64,000 bases of DNA from Deltaproteobacteria bacterium (lineage in GTDB: Bacteria; Bdellovibrionota_C; UBA2361; SZUA-149; JADZAE01), in NCBI GenBank assembly GCA_020852715.1, contig JADZAE010000018.1, positions 1-64,000 of the forward strand, written 5' to 3'. The notes under the pieces were generated by a model. It did not search any database. It was not told the origin of the DNA and saw nothing but the letters and a program-made list of their open reading frames with translations. The translations under genes were made by a program, and so were the position numbers. Shown one piece after another: positions 36,896 through 46,935 of the stretch; within the stretch, counting starts at the first letter, position 1; the number at the start of each line of letters is the position of its first letter.

Positions 36896-37750
36896 TTACC
36901 GTGGGATAGCTTTTATCCAAAGTTTATTTTGAGCTAAGTATGGAGTAAGGATAACGTTTCCCCTTGTATAAAGAGTGATTATTATATTTTCTCCTGCCTC
37001 TTCCAGTAATACTGTATCAAAACCATCCACTTTTTGTGGAGCATAATGTGGCAATAAGAGGTTATCTGAGCCCAGTGAAGCTTTATCTAGGGTGAGAATA
37101 TATTTATTTTCCTCGGCCATGGTTAGGCTGTATTGGGGGATCGAATTCACGTCAATAAGCACAGCACCGCGTGGCGGAAGACCAATAGCTTTAAATAAAA
37201 TAGCCGAGACTTTACTGCCTTTATTGCGGCCTTTATGGTTGTTATTTGTGGCAAGTACATCACCGGAGGATGAATTTGGTTCCAAGCGCGTCGTTATTTG
37301 GTCGATTTGATTGGATAGTGAAAAACGTATGAGTATCTCGCGATTACTAATGCGCGTGATACTATATTTGGGCTCAACATCTGTTTTAAATACAATAGAA
37401 ATGCGTAAACTATCGGCAAATGCTCCTATTTTTAAATGATCAAGGGCCGCGTGAGTTGCCGGCAAAACTGTTTTATCTCTACAAGTTAATCCGGGAAGAT
37501 CGATAATTAAACGTACCGGATTAACTAAAGTAAAGGCTGAATATGAACTTTCAATTGATTTATTACCTAAAGAAAATATTCGCAACTCAAACGCCGTATT
37601 ATCCTGAACGGCGGCGGGAAACAAGTTGAGGCGAAGATGAAAATCATCTGAAGAATGCGCCATAATTTCTTGAGCATAGACGCGAGGAGTCATCAGAATT
37701 AAGAAGAGTAGACCTGCTATAAAACTAATAAGCGACTTATTTCTTAACAT
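36896..37750 (-). CDS. Exported AMIN-domain protein
   Basis: A 284-residue protein with a signal peptide ending R-V-Y-A-Q. Residues ~35-155 match an AMIN domain (N-P-V-R-L-I-I-D-L-P-G-L then I-x-I-G-x-F-A-D-S-L-R-I-S-I-V-F), which in amidases and PilQ-type secretins binds peptidoglycan. A second similar beta unit may occupy the C-terminal half. No amidase or secretin domain follows. Convergent with the phosphoribosyltransferase gene with one nucleotide between the stops. Confidence 0.8.
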   Translation of the reverse strand: MLRNKSLISFIAGLLFLILMTPRVYAQEIMAHSSDDFHLRLNLFPAAVQDNTAFELRIFSLGNKSIESSYSAFTLVNPVRLIIDLPGLTCRDKTVLPATHAALDHLKIGAFADSLRISIVFKTDVEPKYSITRISNREILIRFSLSNQIDQITTRLEPNSSSGDVLATNNNHKGRNKGSKVSAILFKAIGLPPRGAVLIDVNSIPQYSLTMAEENKYILTLDKASLGSDNLLLPHYAPQKVDGFDTVLLEEAGENIIITLYTRGNVILTPYLAQNKLWIKAIPR

Positions 37751-37886
37751 AGGGCAGCTTTATCATTATTGATATATTGCGAGTGACACCAGAATCACCT
37801 GACTTTTGATACAGGCCCAAAGGATTAATATCAAGTGGTGAAATTGGTTATTTTATACGAATGGGAAATGATGGGGCAAAGCAAGA

Positions 37887-38621
37887 CTAGATACTAGCGT
37901 TTTTTGCTAACTCGGCCAGCTTATTGGCCAATAATGTTGCCTCAACGATTAGTCTTGCCAACTGACGATGGAAGACGTAGAGCGCGCCCGGATAATTGCT
38001 GGTAAATACTACCTGTCTGCCTTTGGCTTTACCTGATCCTTTAACTGTCACTATGGTTGTATCATTAATATCCTTGGCTTCGTGAACTTCGCATTGAGTA
38101 TCTTTGTCTAGCATGGTGGTGTACTCGAGCTTTGCTCCTCCCATGCGTTCAGATATCGCGACTATTCCACCACGCAGTAAGCAAATCCATACATCTCTTT
38201 TATCCTGATAACCGGTCTCAAAATCGAAGGTTTCATCTTTTCGAGCAAATGCCTTGTCCTCTTCTGACGTGTATTGTTCTTCCATCGTGCCACGAAAGAT
38301 CAGAATTATATCTAAATCACGGATACCATAGCCGTAGGCATAGCGCCGGGCTACTGACCTTGCGGCAAGATAACTGAGAATGACAACGGGTTTGCGTTTT
38401 CGCCAGCTGCGACTCGTGAATAATGGAAGGACCAAAAAAGAGGCAATCACTCCGCCCCAAAGAAGCCAGATCTGGTCCCAGCCATAACCCAAAGAGCCTG
38501 CCACTAGAATGAAACAAATCGCTGCTAGAACTCCGTTTGCTTGCGCTCTAGAGATAAGTTCAATTCGCTCTTCCAGCGCTACTGAATTCCAAGCCTCATC
38601 AACACTTAAAGCCATAGCCAC
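37887..38621 (-). CDS. Membrane protein of unknown function
   Basis: A 244-residue protein with two closely spaced hydrophobic segments (about 30-70), then a basic turn and a soluble beta-rich domain (about 85-225) ending in a helix. The latter contains D-I-I-L-I-F-R-G and V-W-I-C-L-L-R-G-G-I-V-A-I. No family is recognised; by topology the soluble part probably faces the cytoplasm. Start ATG at 38621, with another ATG two codons later. It stands alone, divergent from comM. Confidence 0.7.
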   Translation of the reverse strand: MAMALSVDEAWNSVALEERIELISRAQANGVLAAICFILVAGSLGYGWDQIWLLWGGVIASFLVLPLFTSRSWRKRKPVVILSYLAARSVARRYAYGYGIRDLDIILIFRGTMEEQYTSEEDKAFARKDETFDFETGYQDKRDVWICLLRGGIVAISERMGGAKLEYTTMLDKDTQCEVHEAKDINDTTIVTVKGSGKAKGRQVVFTSNYPGALYVFHRQLARLIVEATLLANKLAELAKNASI

Positions 38622-38924
38622 CCCAGACTCGAGGAAAGAACTGCGCGAAGCTAGGCAATTCTTACCAATTTCAATTTATGTATGTGTTTGTAATTACACA
38701 ATGCTTTATACTTCTCAGCTACTCTGAGCAGGATTTAAGCCAACCCAAAGTTAGTAACATGTTGTCGCTCTAACCTAGTCATAAATATTAACGGACATTA
38801 AGACCGTAGCATATTCTTCGAGACCTAAAAATCTAGAGATGAATCGAAACCTCCCTTATTTTTTGCAAAACAATTTTAAAACCTTTCGATAATATAAAGT
38901 CGGAAATAACAGGAGTTTTTTGTT

Positions 38925-40454
38925 ATGATTGCTAAAGTTTTAAGTGCAAGTCTCTATGGAATTGATGCTTTACCTGTTGAGGTGCAGGCACAACCCATGC
39001 CCGAGTTAAAGCAAATATCCATTGTCGGCTTAGGCGATGGGGTGATCAAAGAGTCAAGGGATAGGTTAAAATGCGCAATAAATAATTCCGGTTTGGGATA
39101 TTTAGAGGAAAAGTTGTTAGTTTGTCTTTCGCCGGTTTCCCTTCCTAAATATGGCTCCGGATTTGATTTGGCAATGGCTCTAAGTATTCTCGCTTCAGTC
39201 GGGAAGATTAGTGAAGAGTGCTTGGCCGGGCGGCTATTTTTAGGTGAGCTGAGTTTGAGCGGAGAGATTAGACCTATACATGGAATAGTCGCTGCGGCAG
39301 CTTTAGCAAAAAAACTAGGTTCATTAGAATTAGTTGTTCCCGTCGAATGCGTGGAAGAGGCCCGGCTGGTCGCCGATTGTAAAGTATCAGGAGTTAGCTG
39401 CCTTAACGAGTGTGTGCTCTATTTGAGAGGGGAGTATAATCCACCGCTGCCGAAAACTTCAGATTGCACTGCTAAAGTTCATAGTAAACAACAGCCAACA
39501 TTTGCCGATGTTGTGGGTCAGCACGGAGCCCGTCGAGCATTATCTATTGCGGCCGCAGGAAACCATAATATGCTAATGGTTGGCCCGCCGGGAGCCGGAA
39601 AGAGTATGCTAGCTCAAAGGCTTCCTTCTATATTGCCTGATCTTACAACTGACGAATTAATTGAGGTAATCAAAGTGTATCATGCGCTAAAGGCAATGGC
39701 GCCGTGTGCTGTCGGAGCCGGACACGATTTAACACTTGATTGCCACAATCGTCCATTTCGTTCCCCCCATCATACAACCAGCTACGCCGGCTTAATTGGT
39801 GGTGGCTCTTTGCCGGTTCCCGGCGAAATTTCATTGGCTCATAAGGGCGTTTTGTTTTTAGATGAAATCCCGGAATTTCGCCGGGACGTAATTGAAACGC
39901 TGCGTACTCCTATGGAAACGCGCCAGGTAGTTATCAGCCGGGCTCGAATGAGATTAGCGTATCCCGCTGATTTTTTACTTATTGCGGCAATGAATCCTTG
40001 CCCTTGTGGACATAATGGAAATGCTAATAAAAGTTGCAGCTGTTCACCGCAAGCTATTAGTCGCTATCAACAGCGCCTATCCGGCCCCTTCCTTGATAGA
40101 ATAGATCTTCGCATTTGGGTGCCTCCACTAAGCATAACTGAGTTTGCTAAAAATAAAAGTGAGGATACGACTGAACAGATGAAAATAGCCGTCAGTAACG
40201 CCCGGTTACGTCAAAGGGAGCGGTTCTGCTCGTCACTTGAACATAATGCTAATATGGGAACATCGGAAATAAAGCGCTTCTGTCGACTGACTGATAGCTC
40301 AAGAAAATTATTAGAGCAGTATGCGCATAAGCAAGGATTTAGTGCGCGGAGTTATACTCGGATATTGCGTGTTGCTAGAACAATTGCGGACTTAGGGGGT
40401 GGTGAGGAGATACTCGATCAACATGTTGCTGAGGCACTAAGTTATCGCGCTTGA
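38925..40454 (+). CDS. comM: YifB/ComM family Mg-chelatase-like AAA+ helicase
   Basis: ComM is a hexameric branch-migration helicase aiding DNA integration in natural transformation. The 509-residue protein has an N-terminal Lon-protease-like domain (about 1-170) and the chelatase-type AAA+ core. The core carries Walker A G-P-P-G-A-G-K-S, R-P-F-R-S-P-H-H-T-T-S-Y, Walker B V-L-F-L-D-E-I-P-E-F and a C-P-C-G zinc-like cysteine cluster. Presence suggests uptake or recombination of DNA, but no competence genes are nearby. Confidence 0.95.
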   Translation: MIAKVLSASLYGIDALPVEVQAQPMPELKQISIVGLGDGVIKESRDRLKCAINNSGLGYLEEKLLVCLSPVSLPKYGSGFDLAMALSILASVGKISEECLAGRLFLGELSLSGEIRPIHGIVAAAALAKKLGSLELVVPVECVEEARLVADCKVSGVSCLNECVLYLRGEYNPPLPKTSDCTAKVHSKQQPTFADVVGQHGARRALSIAAAGNHNMLMVGPPGAGKSMLAQRLPSILPDLTTDELIEVIKVYHALKAMAPCAVGAGHDLTLDCHNRPFRSPHHTTSYAGLIGGGSLPVPGEISLAHKGVLFLDEIPEFRRDVIETLRTPMETRQVVISRARMRLAYPADFLLIAAMNPCPCGHNGNANKSCSCSPQAISRYQQRLSGPFLDRIDLRIWVPPLSITEFAKNKSEDTTEQMKIAVSNARLRQRERFCSSLEHNANMGTSEIKRFCRLTDSSRKLLEQYAHKQGFSARSYTRILRVARTIADLGGGEEILDQHVAEALSYRA

Positions 40455-40672
40455 ATTCACAGCATAAATAATTCTTTAAATTAATATTTAAACCGAATAA
40501 ACCAGTCGCAAAATTGTTTCAAAGGATGTAAAAAATTCCTTAGCAGCGGGGTTTTTATATAATGATATTCAGTTAAGCAGAAAAGCAGTAGCGTAATCCG
40601 TTGCTTTTTATGGGTATTAGTGTTAGGTGCACTGTTTATGAGATTGTTGGGCTTTTGTTGCAGGGAGGAATA

Positions 40673-41185
40673 ATGACAAAGCAAAATATAATGATTGCTT
40701 ACTTTTTAATTTTTAGCGCAGCTTTGATGCGCCTGATGCCCCATTGGCCAAATTTTGTTCCCACTGTTGGCTTAGCTATTTTTGCGGGAAATGTTTTGGG
40801 CACAAGGAAGGTAGCTTACATTATTGTCTTCGGCAGTATGTTGATTAGTGATTTCTTAATCGGTTTTTATGATATTTTCTGGGTAACCTATTTGAGCTTA
40901 GGCTTCATTGTTTATCTGGGAACAAAAATAGAGCAAACAGTAAAGAGCATAGTGTTTGGATCACTAATCTGTTCGCTAATATTTTTTGTTGTTACTAATG
41001 CTGCGGTTTGGGCATCAGGATGGCTTTATCCAACAACGCTCGCGGGTCTCATAAGTTGTTTTACTATGGCCTTACCATTTTTCGGTTTTAGTATAGCCGG
41101 GGATTTGTTTTATACTGGGTGTTTTTTTGGATTATATAGTTTTTTGACACGCCCGGCAGAAGTGCGTATCGGAGTAAATAAGTAA
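40673..41185 (+). CDS. DUF6580-like integral membrane protein
   Basis: A 170-residue protein with five predicted membrane helices and the N-terminal pattern R-L-M-P-H-W-P-N-F-V-P-T-V-G-L-A, which I associate with the DUF6580 family (function unknown, ECF-S-like size). The ATG at 40673 has a very strong AGGGAGGA. An upstream in-frame start would add 24 residues. It precedes the dehydrogenase gene by 22 nt, so the two are probably cotranscribed. Confidence 0.75.
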   Translation: MTKQNIMIAYFLIFSAALMRLMPHWPNFVPTVGLAIFAGNVLGTRKVAYIIVFGSMLISDFLIGFYDIFWVTYLSLGFIVYLGTKIEQTVKSIVFGSLICSLIFFVVTNAAVWASGWLYPTTLAGLISCFTMALPFFGFSIAGDLFYTGCFFGLYSFLTRPAEVRIGVNK

Positions 41186-41207
41186 AGTCAGTTATGGAGG
41201 TAACAGA

Positions 41208-42401
41208 ATGGGTAACGTTTTAATTATTGGTGCCGGCGGAGTAGGTAATGTTGTCGCGCATAAGGTTTGTCAATCGGCTAATTATTTTGATCGCGTGATG
41301 CTGGCCAGTCGTACACTTGATAAATGCAATAAGATTGCTGCCAAGCTGCCGCGGCCCATCGAAACAGCACAGGTAGACGCTGATAATGTTCAGGAGCTAG
41401 TAGCATTAATTAATAGGTTTAAACCCGATTTAGTAATGAATATCGCGCTTCCCTATCAAGATCTTAGCATCATGGAAGCTTGTCTAGCAACCCGTGTTCA
41501 CTACCTTGATACCGCTAACTACGAACCTAAAGATGTAGCAAAGTTCGAGTATAGCTGGCAATGGGCATATCGTGAAAAATTTAAGCAGGCTGGTATTATG
41601 GCTTTACTGGGATGCGGATTCGACCCGGGAGTAAGCGGAGTTTTTACTGCCTATGCCAATAAACATCACTTCGACGAGATGCATTATCTTGATATTGTCG
41701 ATTGTAATGCCGGAAGTCATGGTAAGCATTTTGCGACAAATTTTAATCCGGAAATTAATATCCGGGAAATTACACAAAAGGGTAGATTCTGGGAAAACAG
41801 CAAGTGGAACGAGACTGAGCCTCTAAGTGTTCACCAGCTGGTTGATTATCCTGAGATTGGCCCTAAAGAATCATATCTGATGTATCATGAAGAGTTGGAA
41901 TCCCTGGTAATTAATTTCCCTTCTATTAAACGAGCCCGCTTTTGGATGACCTTCTCTGAAAACTATTTAACTCACTTGCGTGTTTTAGAGCATGTGGGAA
42001 TGACGAGTATTAAACCGGTTAGGTATCAGGGGATGGAAATTATACCCTTGCAGTTTTTAAAAGCGGTGCTTCCGGAACCCTCAACACTCGGTGAAAATTA
42101 CAGCGGAATTACATCAATTGGTTGCCAAATTCGTGGTAAAAAAGATGGAAAGGACAAGACCTATTTCATTTATAATAACTGCGATCATGCTCAGTGCTAT
42201 GCTGAAGTTGGCGCGCAGGCTGTTTCATACACAACTGGTGTTCCAGCTATGATTGGGGCAATGATGATGTTAACTGGGCAGTGGATGAAACCAGGAGTTT
42301 ATAATGTGGAGGAGTTTGACCCCGATCCTTTCATGGAGCAGCTTGGAGCATATGGTCTTCCCTGGCATGAAAAAATAAATTGCGAGTTAGCCTTCAAGTA
42401 A
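41208..42401 (+). CDS. Saccharopine dehydrogenase family; probable carboxynorspermidine dehydrogenase
   Basis: A 397-residue NAD(P)-dependent enzyme. The Rossmann motif I-G-A-G-G-V-G-N-V is N-terminal. The segments Y-L-D-T-A-N-Y-E-P, G-C-G-F-D-P-G-V-S-G-V and D-C-N-A-G-S-H-G fit carboxynorspermidine/carboxyspermidine synthase, which condenses aspartate semialdehyde with a diamine in the alternative polyamine pathway. The partner decarboxylase NspC is not in the window. A lysine-pathway role is possible but less likely. GGAGG precedes the ATG. Confidence 0.85.
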   Translation: MGNVLIIGAGGVGNVVAHKVCQSANYFDRVMLASRTLDKCNKIAAKLPRPIETAQVDADNVQELVALINRFKPDLVMNIALPYQDLSIMEACLATRVHYLDTANYEPKDVAKFEYSWQWAYREKFKQAGIMALLGCGFDPGVSGVFTAYANKHHFDEMHYLDIVDCNAGSHGKHFATNFNPEINIREITQKGRFWENSKWNETEPLSVHQLVDYPEIGPKESYLMYHEELESLVINFPSIKRARFWMTFSENYLTHLRVLEHVGMTSIKPVRYQGMEIIPLQFLKAVLPEPSTLGENYSGITSIGCQIRGKKDGKDKTYFIYNNCDHAQCYAEVGAQAVSYTTGVPAMIGAMMMLTGQWMKPGVYNVEEFDPDPFMEQLGAYGLPWHEKINCELAFK

Positions 42402-42714
42402 TAGCGTTAAACCTTACTAGCTGAAGCAATTTTCACTTCGTTTAATATTCATCAGCGATAGATTGGGTGACTAGGACACCTTCTTTTAATTTAAGCTAGG
42501 TAGAAACCTAGAAAATAGGCGCGGTAAGGGTTTGTACGTAGTCCCGCCAAATTTTTCCATTCTTTTTGGAATTTCCTTAGATTACAGCACATCTAATTTC
42601 AGGTTAATCCCATAAGCTATGAATTGTTCTAAAGTAAATCAGGATTTTGGGCGTTAACCAGCTAGTAGTAACTATTTACATTCTGAAGGTTAATTTCTTT
42701 TTTGAGGTTCGATT
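42402..42714 (+). other. Gene-free interval upstream of cheA
   Basis: Holds a short sequence near 42424-42453 resembling repeats at 33588 and 61948. A 6-bp hairpin CTAGGT-AGAA-ACCTAG (42496-42511) is also present. The che operon promoter should lie here; no convincing consensus is visible. Confidence 0.45.
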
Positions 42715-45012
42715 ATGATTGAGCTTGATGAAATTGTAAAAGAATTTTTAGCAGAGAGTTTAGAAAATTTAGATAAATTGGATCAAGACTTTGTTGAGCT
42801 TGAAAGTAATCCCAAAGATGCCGAGCGCCTGGCTTCAATCTTTCGCGTTATACATACAGTGAAAGGAACATGCGGATTTCTCGGCTTCTCAAAACTTGAA
42901 TCTTTGGCTCATGCCGGTGAAAATCTATTAAGCAAGCTCCGCGACGGTGTCCTAGGGTTAAATGTCGATATTACCAATGCATTACTGGCACTAGTAGATG
43001 CAGTGCGGGCAATGCTTTCTAGCATTGAGAGTACCGGAACTGATGGGGAAATCGAATATAAAGAGCTGATTGAGACACTAAACTTACTGCAAAGAAGCGA
43101 GCGTCCGGCAGCCGCCACGAATAATGTAAAGGTGAGCAAGAAAGAAGAAAAAAATACTATTGACGATATTAAGCCTGAAGTCCTTACAGAGAATCATGAA
43201 TCAATGGTGGCTCCGAGCAGCAGCGAACAGATTCCAATCGTTGAAGTCGAAACAAGAACAGAGCATGAAGTAGAAGAAGATAGCAAGGTAATCGTAAATG
43301 ATCCGGCCGGTGACCAGAAAGGGCATGGCGTTACTGATACATCTATTCGAGTGGATGTTAATTTGCTGGATAATTTGATGAATTTAGTTGGCGAACTCGT
43401 GCTCACTCGCAATCAAGTTGTGCAATTAGGAGTTAAAATGGAGGATTCCACTTTTAATGGTGCACTGCAAAGACTTAACCTTATTACTTCCGAGCTGCAA
43501 GAAGGCGTCATGAAAACTCGTATGCAGCCTATAGGAAATGCCTGGAGTAAATTTCCCAGAGTTGTTCGTGATCTAGCAAAAGCCTGCAATAAACAAGTTC
43601 GTCTAGTGATGGAGGGCAAGGACACAGAACTTGATAAAAGTCTAATTGAATCTATACGTGATCCATTAACCCACATGGTGAGAAATGCAGTTGATCACGG
43701 AATCGAGTCTCCTGAAGATAGGATTAAGTTCGGAAAACCGGAAGAGGGAACGCTAATTCTTCGTTCGTATCATCAGGGTGGACAGGTTATTATTGATATT
43801 ATTGACGACGGAAAAGGGATCGACTGTAATCGGGTGATTAAAAAGGCGCTCGAAAAGGGGCTTATATCTGCGGATAGAGCAAAATCGATGACCATGCGAG
43901 ATATCACCGATCTGCTATTTATGGCGGGATTTTCAACGGCGGAAAAGGTCACGAACGTATCTGGGCGCGGTGTCGGCATGGACGTCGTGAAGACAAACAT
44001 TGAAAAAATAGGTGGAACCATAGAGACAATAAGTGAACTTGGAAAGGGTACTACTTTTAGAGTAACAATTCCTTTGACACTAGCTATCGTCCCCGCTTTG
44101 ATAGTGAGCTGCAGTGGGCAAAAATTCGCAATTCCCCAGGTAAGCTTATTGGAAGTTCTACGACTAGAGCGTGAGGAGATCAGCAAGAATATAGAACATA
44201 TTAGCGGTGCTCCGATCTATCGACTACGCGGAAAACTTCTTCCTCTAGTTTACCTAGAAAAGGTTCTTGAACGATATGATAGTGCAGCTAGTGACTTTAA
44301 ATCAGCGATTAATATTGTTGTATTACAAGCGAATGAGCGTCATTTTGGACTTGTTGTGGATCAGATTGAAGATAGCCAGGAAATTGTTGTAAAACCACTG
44401 GCTAGCATTCTATCAGCTCTTACCTTATTTGCCGGAGTTACGATTCTCGGCGATGGTAAGGCAGCTCTAATTCTTGATGTTGTGGACTTAGGTCGTCGCG
44501 TGGGATTAGAGAATAAATCGCAGAGCGTAGCCGCTAGTGAAGCAGTCGCCACTAAGGATAGTGACGCAGAAGACATACATCAAATGCTTATTTGCCAAAT
44601 GCCTTCCGGTGGACACGTAGTCATTCCACTGTCGCAAGTAGCGAGACTCGAAAAGATAAAAAACGCTTCGCTCGAAAAAAGCGGGAATCGACTTGTTGTG
44701 CAATACCGTGGCGAAATTATGCAGGTGCTTGATGTTGAGAATATTCTCAATGGCGGTTCCGGAACATTTAGTGTCGAGCGTTCTGAGAATGATAAAAACT
44801 CAATTGTGGACGTTGTTGTCTATACCGTGAATCAACATAGTGTAGGATTAGTTGTTCATAAAATTGAGGACATTATTGAAAGCGCACTCGAGATACAAAG
44901 AGATATTTCGCGCGATGGAGTTATTACCACCGCTGTTATTCAAGACCAAGTAATGGAGGTCTTGGATGTGAATAAAATTATTAGGATGTCTGGTCAACGT
45001 TTTTTAAATTAA
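42715..45012 (+). CDS. cheA: Chemotaxis histidine kinase CheA with two CheW-like domains
   Basis: A 765-residue CheA. The HPt domain carries the phosphorylated histidine H47 in V-I-H-T-V-K-G-T. A variable linker, the dimerisation domain (N-L-V-G-E-L-V-L-T-R) and the HATPase (R-N-A-V-D-H-G-I-E, D-D-G-K-G-I-D, G-R-G-V-G-M-D-V-V) follow. The usual P5 CheW-like domain (about 460-610) is followed by a second CheW-like domain (about 620-760). Double-CheW CheA proteins can join receptor arrays differently. It heads an operon cheA-cheW-cheY-cheB-cheR-cheX-like with gaps of 1-23 nt. No receptor gene is present. Confidence 0.95.
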   Translation: MIELDEIVKEFLAESLENLDKLDQDFVELESNPKDAERLASIFRVIHTVKGTCGFLGFSKLESLAHAGENLLSKLRDGVLGLNVDITNALLALVDAVRAMLSSIESTGTDGEIEYKELIETLNLLQRSERPAAATNNVKVSKKEEKNTIDDIKPEVLTENHESMVAPSSSEQIPIVEVETRTEHEVEEDSKVIVNDPAGDQKGHGVTDTSIRVDVNLLDNLMNLVGELVLTRNQVVQLGVKMEDSTFNGALQRLNLITSELQEGVMKTRMQPIGNAWSKFPRVVRDLAKACNKQVRLVMEGKDTELDKSLIESIRDPLTHMVRNAVDHGIESPEDRIKFGKPEEGTLILRSYHQGGQVIIDIIDDGKGIDCNRVIKKALEKGLISADRAKSMTMRDITDLLFMAGFSTAEKVTNVSGRGVGMDVVKTNIEKIGGTIETISELGKGTTFRVTIPLTLAIVPALIVSCSGQKFAIPQVSLLEVLRLEREEISKNIEHISGAPIYRLRGKLLPLVYLEKVLERYDSAASDFKSAINIVVLQANERHFGLVVDQIEDSQEIVVKPLASILSALTLFAGVTILGDGKAALILDVVDLGRRVGLENKSQSVAASEAVATKDSDAEDIHQMLICQMPSGGHVVIPLSQVARLEKIKNASLEKSGNRLVVQYRGEIMQVLDVENILNGGSGTFSVERSENDKNSIVDVVVYTVNQHSVGLVVHKIEDIIESALEIQRDISRDGVITTAVIQDQVMEVLDVNKIIRMSGQRFLN

Positions 45013-45025
45013 TGGTTTAAATACT

Positions 45026-45454
45026 ATGGCTGCAACAAAACAATTTTGTACTTTTTATTTAGATAATCTTTATTTTGGCATTGACGTTGATAGTGTGCAG
45101 GAGGTTCTTCGCTATGAAGAGATGACCCCTGTGCCATTAGCTTGCCGAGAAATTAGCGGGTTAATTAATCTTAGGGGATTGATAGTCCCGGCGATAGATT
45201 TGCGAAAAAGGCTTGGTTATAGCGATTTGCCGGAAGGCGAGCATCCTATGAACGTCGTTTGTAAAATTAATAATGAGCCGGTTAGTTTATTGGTCGATAG
45301 AATTGGGGACGTAATTGATGTTGAAGAAGATCTATTTGAAGATGCTCCAGAAACAGTTGTCGGCAGAGCACGTGAGGTAATAGTCGGGATTTATAAACTT
45401 CCTGAAACATTACTGTTGTATTTGGATCAAGAAAAAGTTTTGGAAGATTTATAA
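45026..45454 (+). CDS. cheW: Chemotaxis coupling protein CheW
   Basis: A single-domain CheW of 142 residues linking receptors to CheA. The family beta-barrel pattern includes F-Y-L-D-N-L-Y-F-G-I-D-V, the receptor/kinase contact segment G-L-I-N-L-R-G-L-I-V-P-A-I-D-L-R and L-L-V-D-R-I-G-D-V-I. It follows cheA by 13 nt and precedes cheY by 23 nt. Confidence 0.95.
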   Translation: MAATKQFCTFYLDNLYFGIDVDSVQEVLRYEEMTPVPLACREISGLINLRGLIVPAIDLRKRLGYSDLPEGEHPMNVVCKINNEPVSLLVDRIGDVIDVEEDLFEDAPETVVGRAREVIVGIYKLPETLLLYLDQEKVLEDL

Positions 45455-45477
45455 TAAATTCGTAGGAGGGCATAAAA

Positions 45478-45846
45478 GTGCGAGCATTAGTTATTGATGA
45501 TTCGCGGGCAGCCAGAATGGCCGTGTCGAGAATTTTAAAGAGTATCGGCTTTGATGTGGTAGAGGCGGAAAATGGCGAGCAGGCGTTAGATATATTAAAT
45601 AAGGATGAAACTATTACCGTGGCCATGGTCGATTGGAATATGCCGATTATGAATGGCTATGAATTTGTGAAGCTCGTGAGGCGTAGTGACAAATTTCGTG
45701 AGGTTATGCTAGTCATGGTTACTACCGAAAATGAAATGAGCCAAGTAGTAAAGGCGTTATCGGCTGGTGCAAATGAGTATGTTATGAAGCCCTTTACCGA
45801 TGAGGTTATTTTAGAAAAGTTGGAGATGTTGGGACTTAGGCTTTAG
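45478..45846 (+). CDS. cheY: CheY-type response regulator
   Basis: Stand-alone receiver of 122 residues with all key residues: I-D-D-S (acidic pair), M-V-D-W-N-M-P (phospho-acceptor), M-V-T-T (switch threonine) and M-K-P-F (lysine). The GTG start has AGGAGG. The stop is one nucleotide before cheB. Its output could be a flagellar motor or a pilus ATPase; no flagellar gene is in the window. Confidence 0.95.
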   Translation: MRALVIDDSRAARMAVSRILKSIGFDVVEAENGEQALDILNKDETITVAMVDWNMPIMNGYEFVKLVRRSDKFREVMLVMVTTENEMSQVVKALSAGANEYVMKPFTDEVILEKLEMLGLRL

Positions 45847-45847
45847 T

Positions 45848-46924
45848 ATGGTAAAAAAGCGCGTATTAATTGTTGATGATTCTGTGGTGATGAGAGCGTT
45901 GCTCTCTGAAATTATTGCGGCTGATCCACGCTTAGAGGTTGTGGGTGTTGCAGCAAACGGGAAAATTGCTATTGAAAAGTTGACTCAATTAAACCCTGAT
46001 ATTGTGACCTTAGATGTTGAGATGCCTGTGTTAGATGGGATATCGACATTAAAAGAATTAAAAAAGATTAAGCCAAAGCTTCCCGTTATTATTGTCAGTG
46101 CATTAACTGAGAAAGGCGCACAAATATCATTAGAGGCATTAGCGAACGGAGCGGCCGATTGTGTTGCGAAACCAACGCAAATGGGAAATGCAGATGCCGC
46201 AAAAAAGATGTTTCGAGAACAGATAATTCCTAAAATTTATACCCTCTGCTCCATTCAAGAGCAGGCTCTTTCTACCTCTCCTTCTGTCTTGAGTAGTGTA
46301 GCTAAGGGAGAATGCCGATTAAGACCCAGTGTATCTAATCGTGTCGATCTAGTAGTTATTGGCGTATCAACGGGTGGACCAAACGCTTTAGAAAAAGTGA
46401 TCACAAAGTTGCCGGATGATATGCCAGTGCCAGTGGCTTTAGTGCAACATATGCCCCCGGTCTTTACAAAGTCACTCGCCGAGAGGTTAGACAGTAAGTC
46501 AAAGGTGCGTGTATATGAGGCAGAAGATGGAGTAAGTCTGCTACCGGGGATTGTTTATATAGCACCTGGGGGCAGACATATCACTATAAACAAAGAAGGG
46601 CTTACTTTGAAATTAAAAACAAACATGGACCCGCCCGAAAATTCCTGTCGTCCTGCGGTTGATGTTTTATTTCGATCAGCTGTTGATATCGCTGGTCCTA
46701 ATCTATTAGCCGTAATTATGACTGGTATGGGACAAGATGGGTTCAGGGGGTGCGAGTTGGTTGCTGAAAAGGGAGGCCAGGTTATAGTTCAAGATGAAGC
46801 GTCTTCTGTTGTTTGGGGAATGCCAGGATTTGTTGCTCGTGCTGGTTTGGCCGAGAAAATATTACCAGTGGGTGATATTGCTGATGAAATAGTGAAAAGG
46901 GCAAAAGCGAAGAGATTGCGTTAG
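45848..46924 (+). CDS. cheB: Chemotaxis protein-glutamate methylesterase CheB
   Basis: A 358-residue adaptation enzyme. The N-terminal receiver (V-D-D-S, L-D-V-E-M-P, lysine in A-K-P-T) controls the C-terminal methylesterase. The latter has the catalytic serine in G-V-S-T-G-G-P, histidine in Q-H-M-P-P and aspartate in M-T-G-M-G-Q-D-G. It pairs with CheR next door, implying methyl-accepting receptors elsewhere in the genome. Confidence 0.97.
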   Translation: MVKKRVLIVDDSVVMRALLSEIIAADPRLEVVGVAANGKIAIEKLTQLNPDIVTLDVEMPVLDGISTLKELKKIKPKLPVIIVSALTEKGAQISLEALANGAADCVAKPTQMGNADAAKKMFREQIIPKIYTLCSIQEQALSTSPSVLSSVAKGECRLRPSVSNRVDLVVIGVSTGGPNALEKVITKLPDDMPVPVALVQHMPPVFTKSLAERLDSKSKVRVYEAEDGVSLLPGIVYIAPGGRHITINKEGLTLKLKTNMDPPENSCRPAVDVLFRSAVDIAGPNLLAVIMTGMGQDGFRGCELVAEKGGQVIVQDEASSVVWGMPGFVARAGLAEKILPVGDIADEIVKRAKAKRLR

Positions 46925-46935
46925 TTAAAGGCAGT

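Noticed and set aside
42909-44703. Several minus-strand frames under cheA
   Set aside because: Serine/threonine-rich antisense shadows of cheA.
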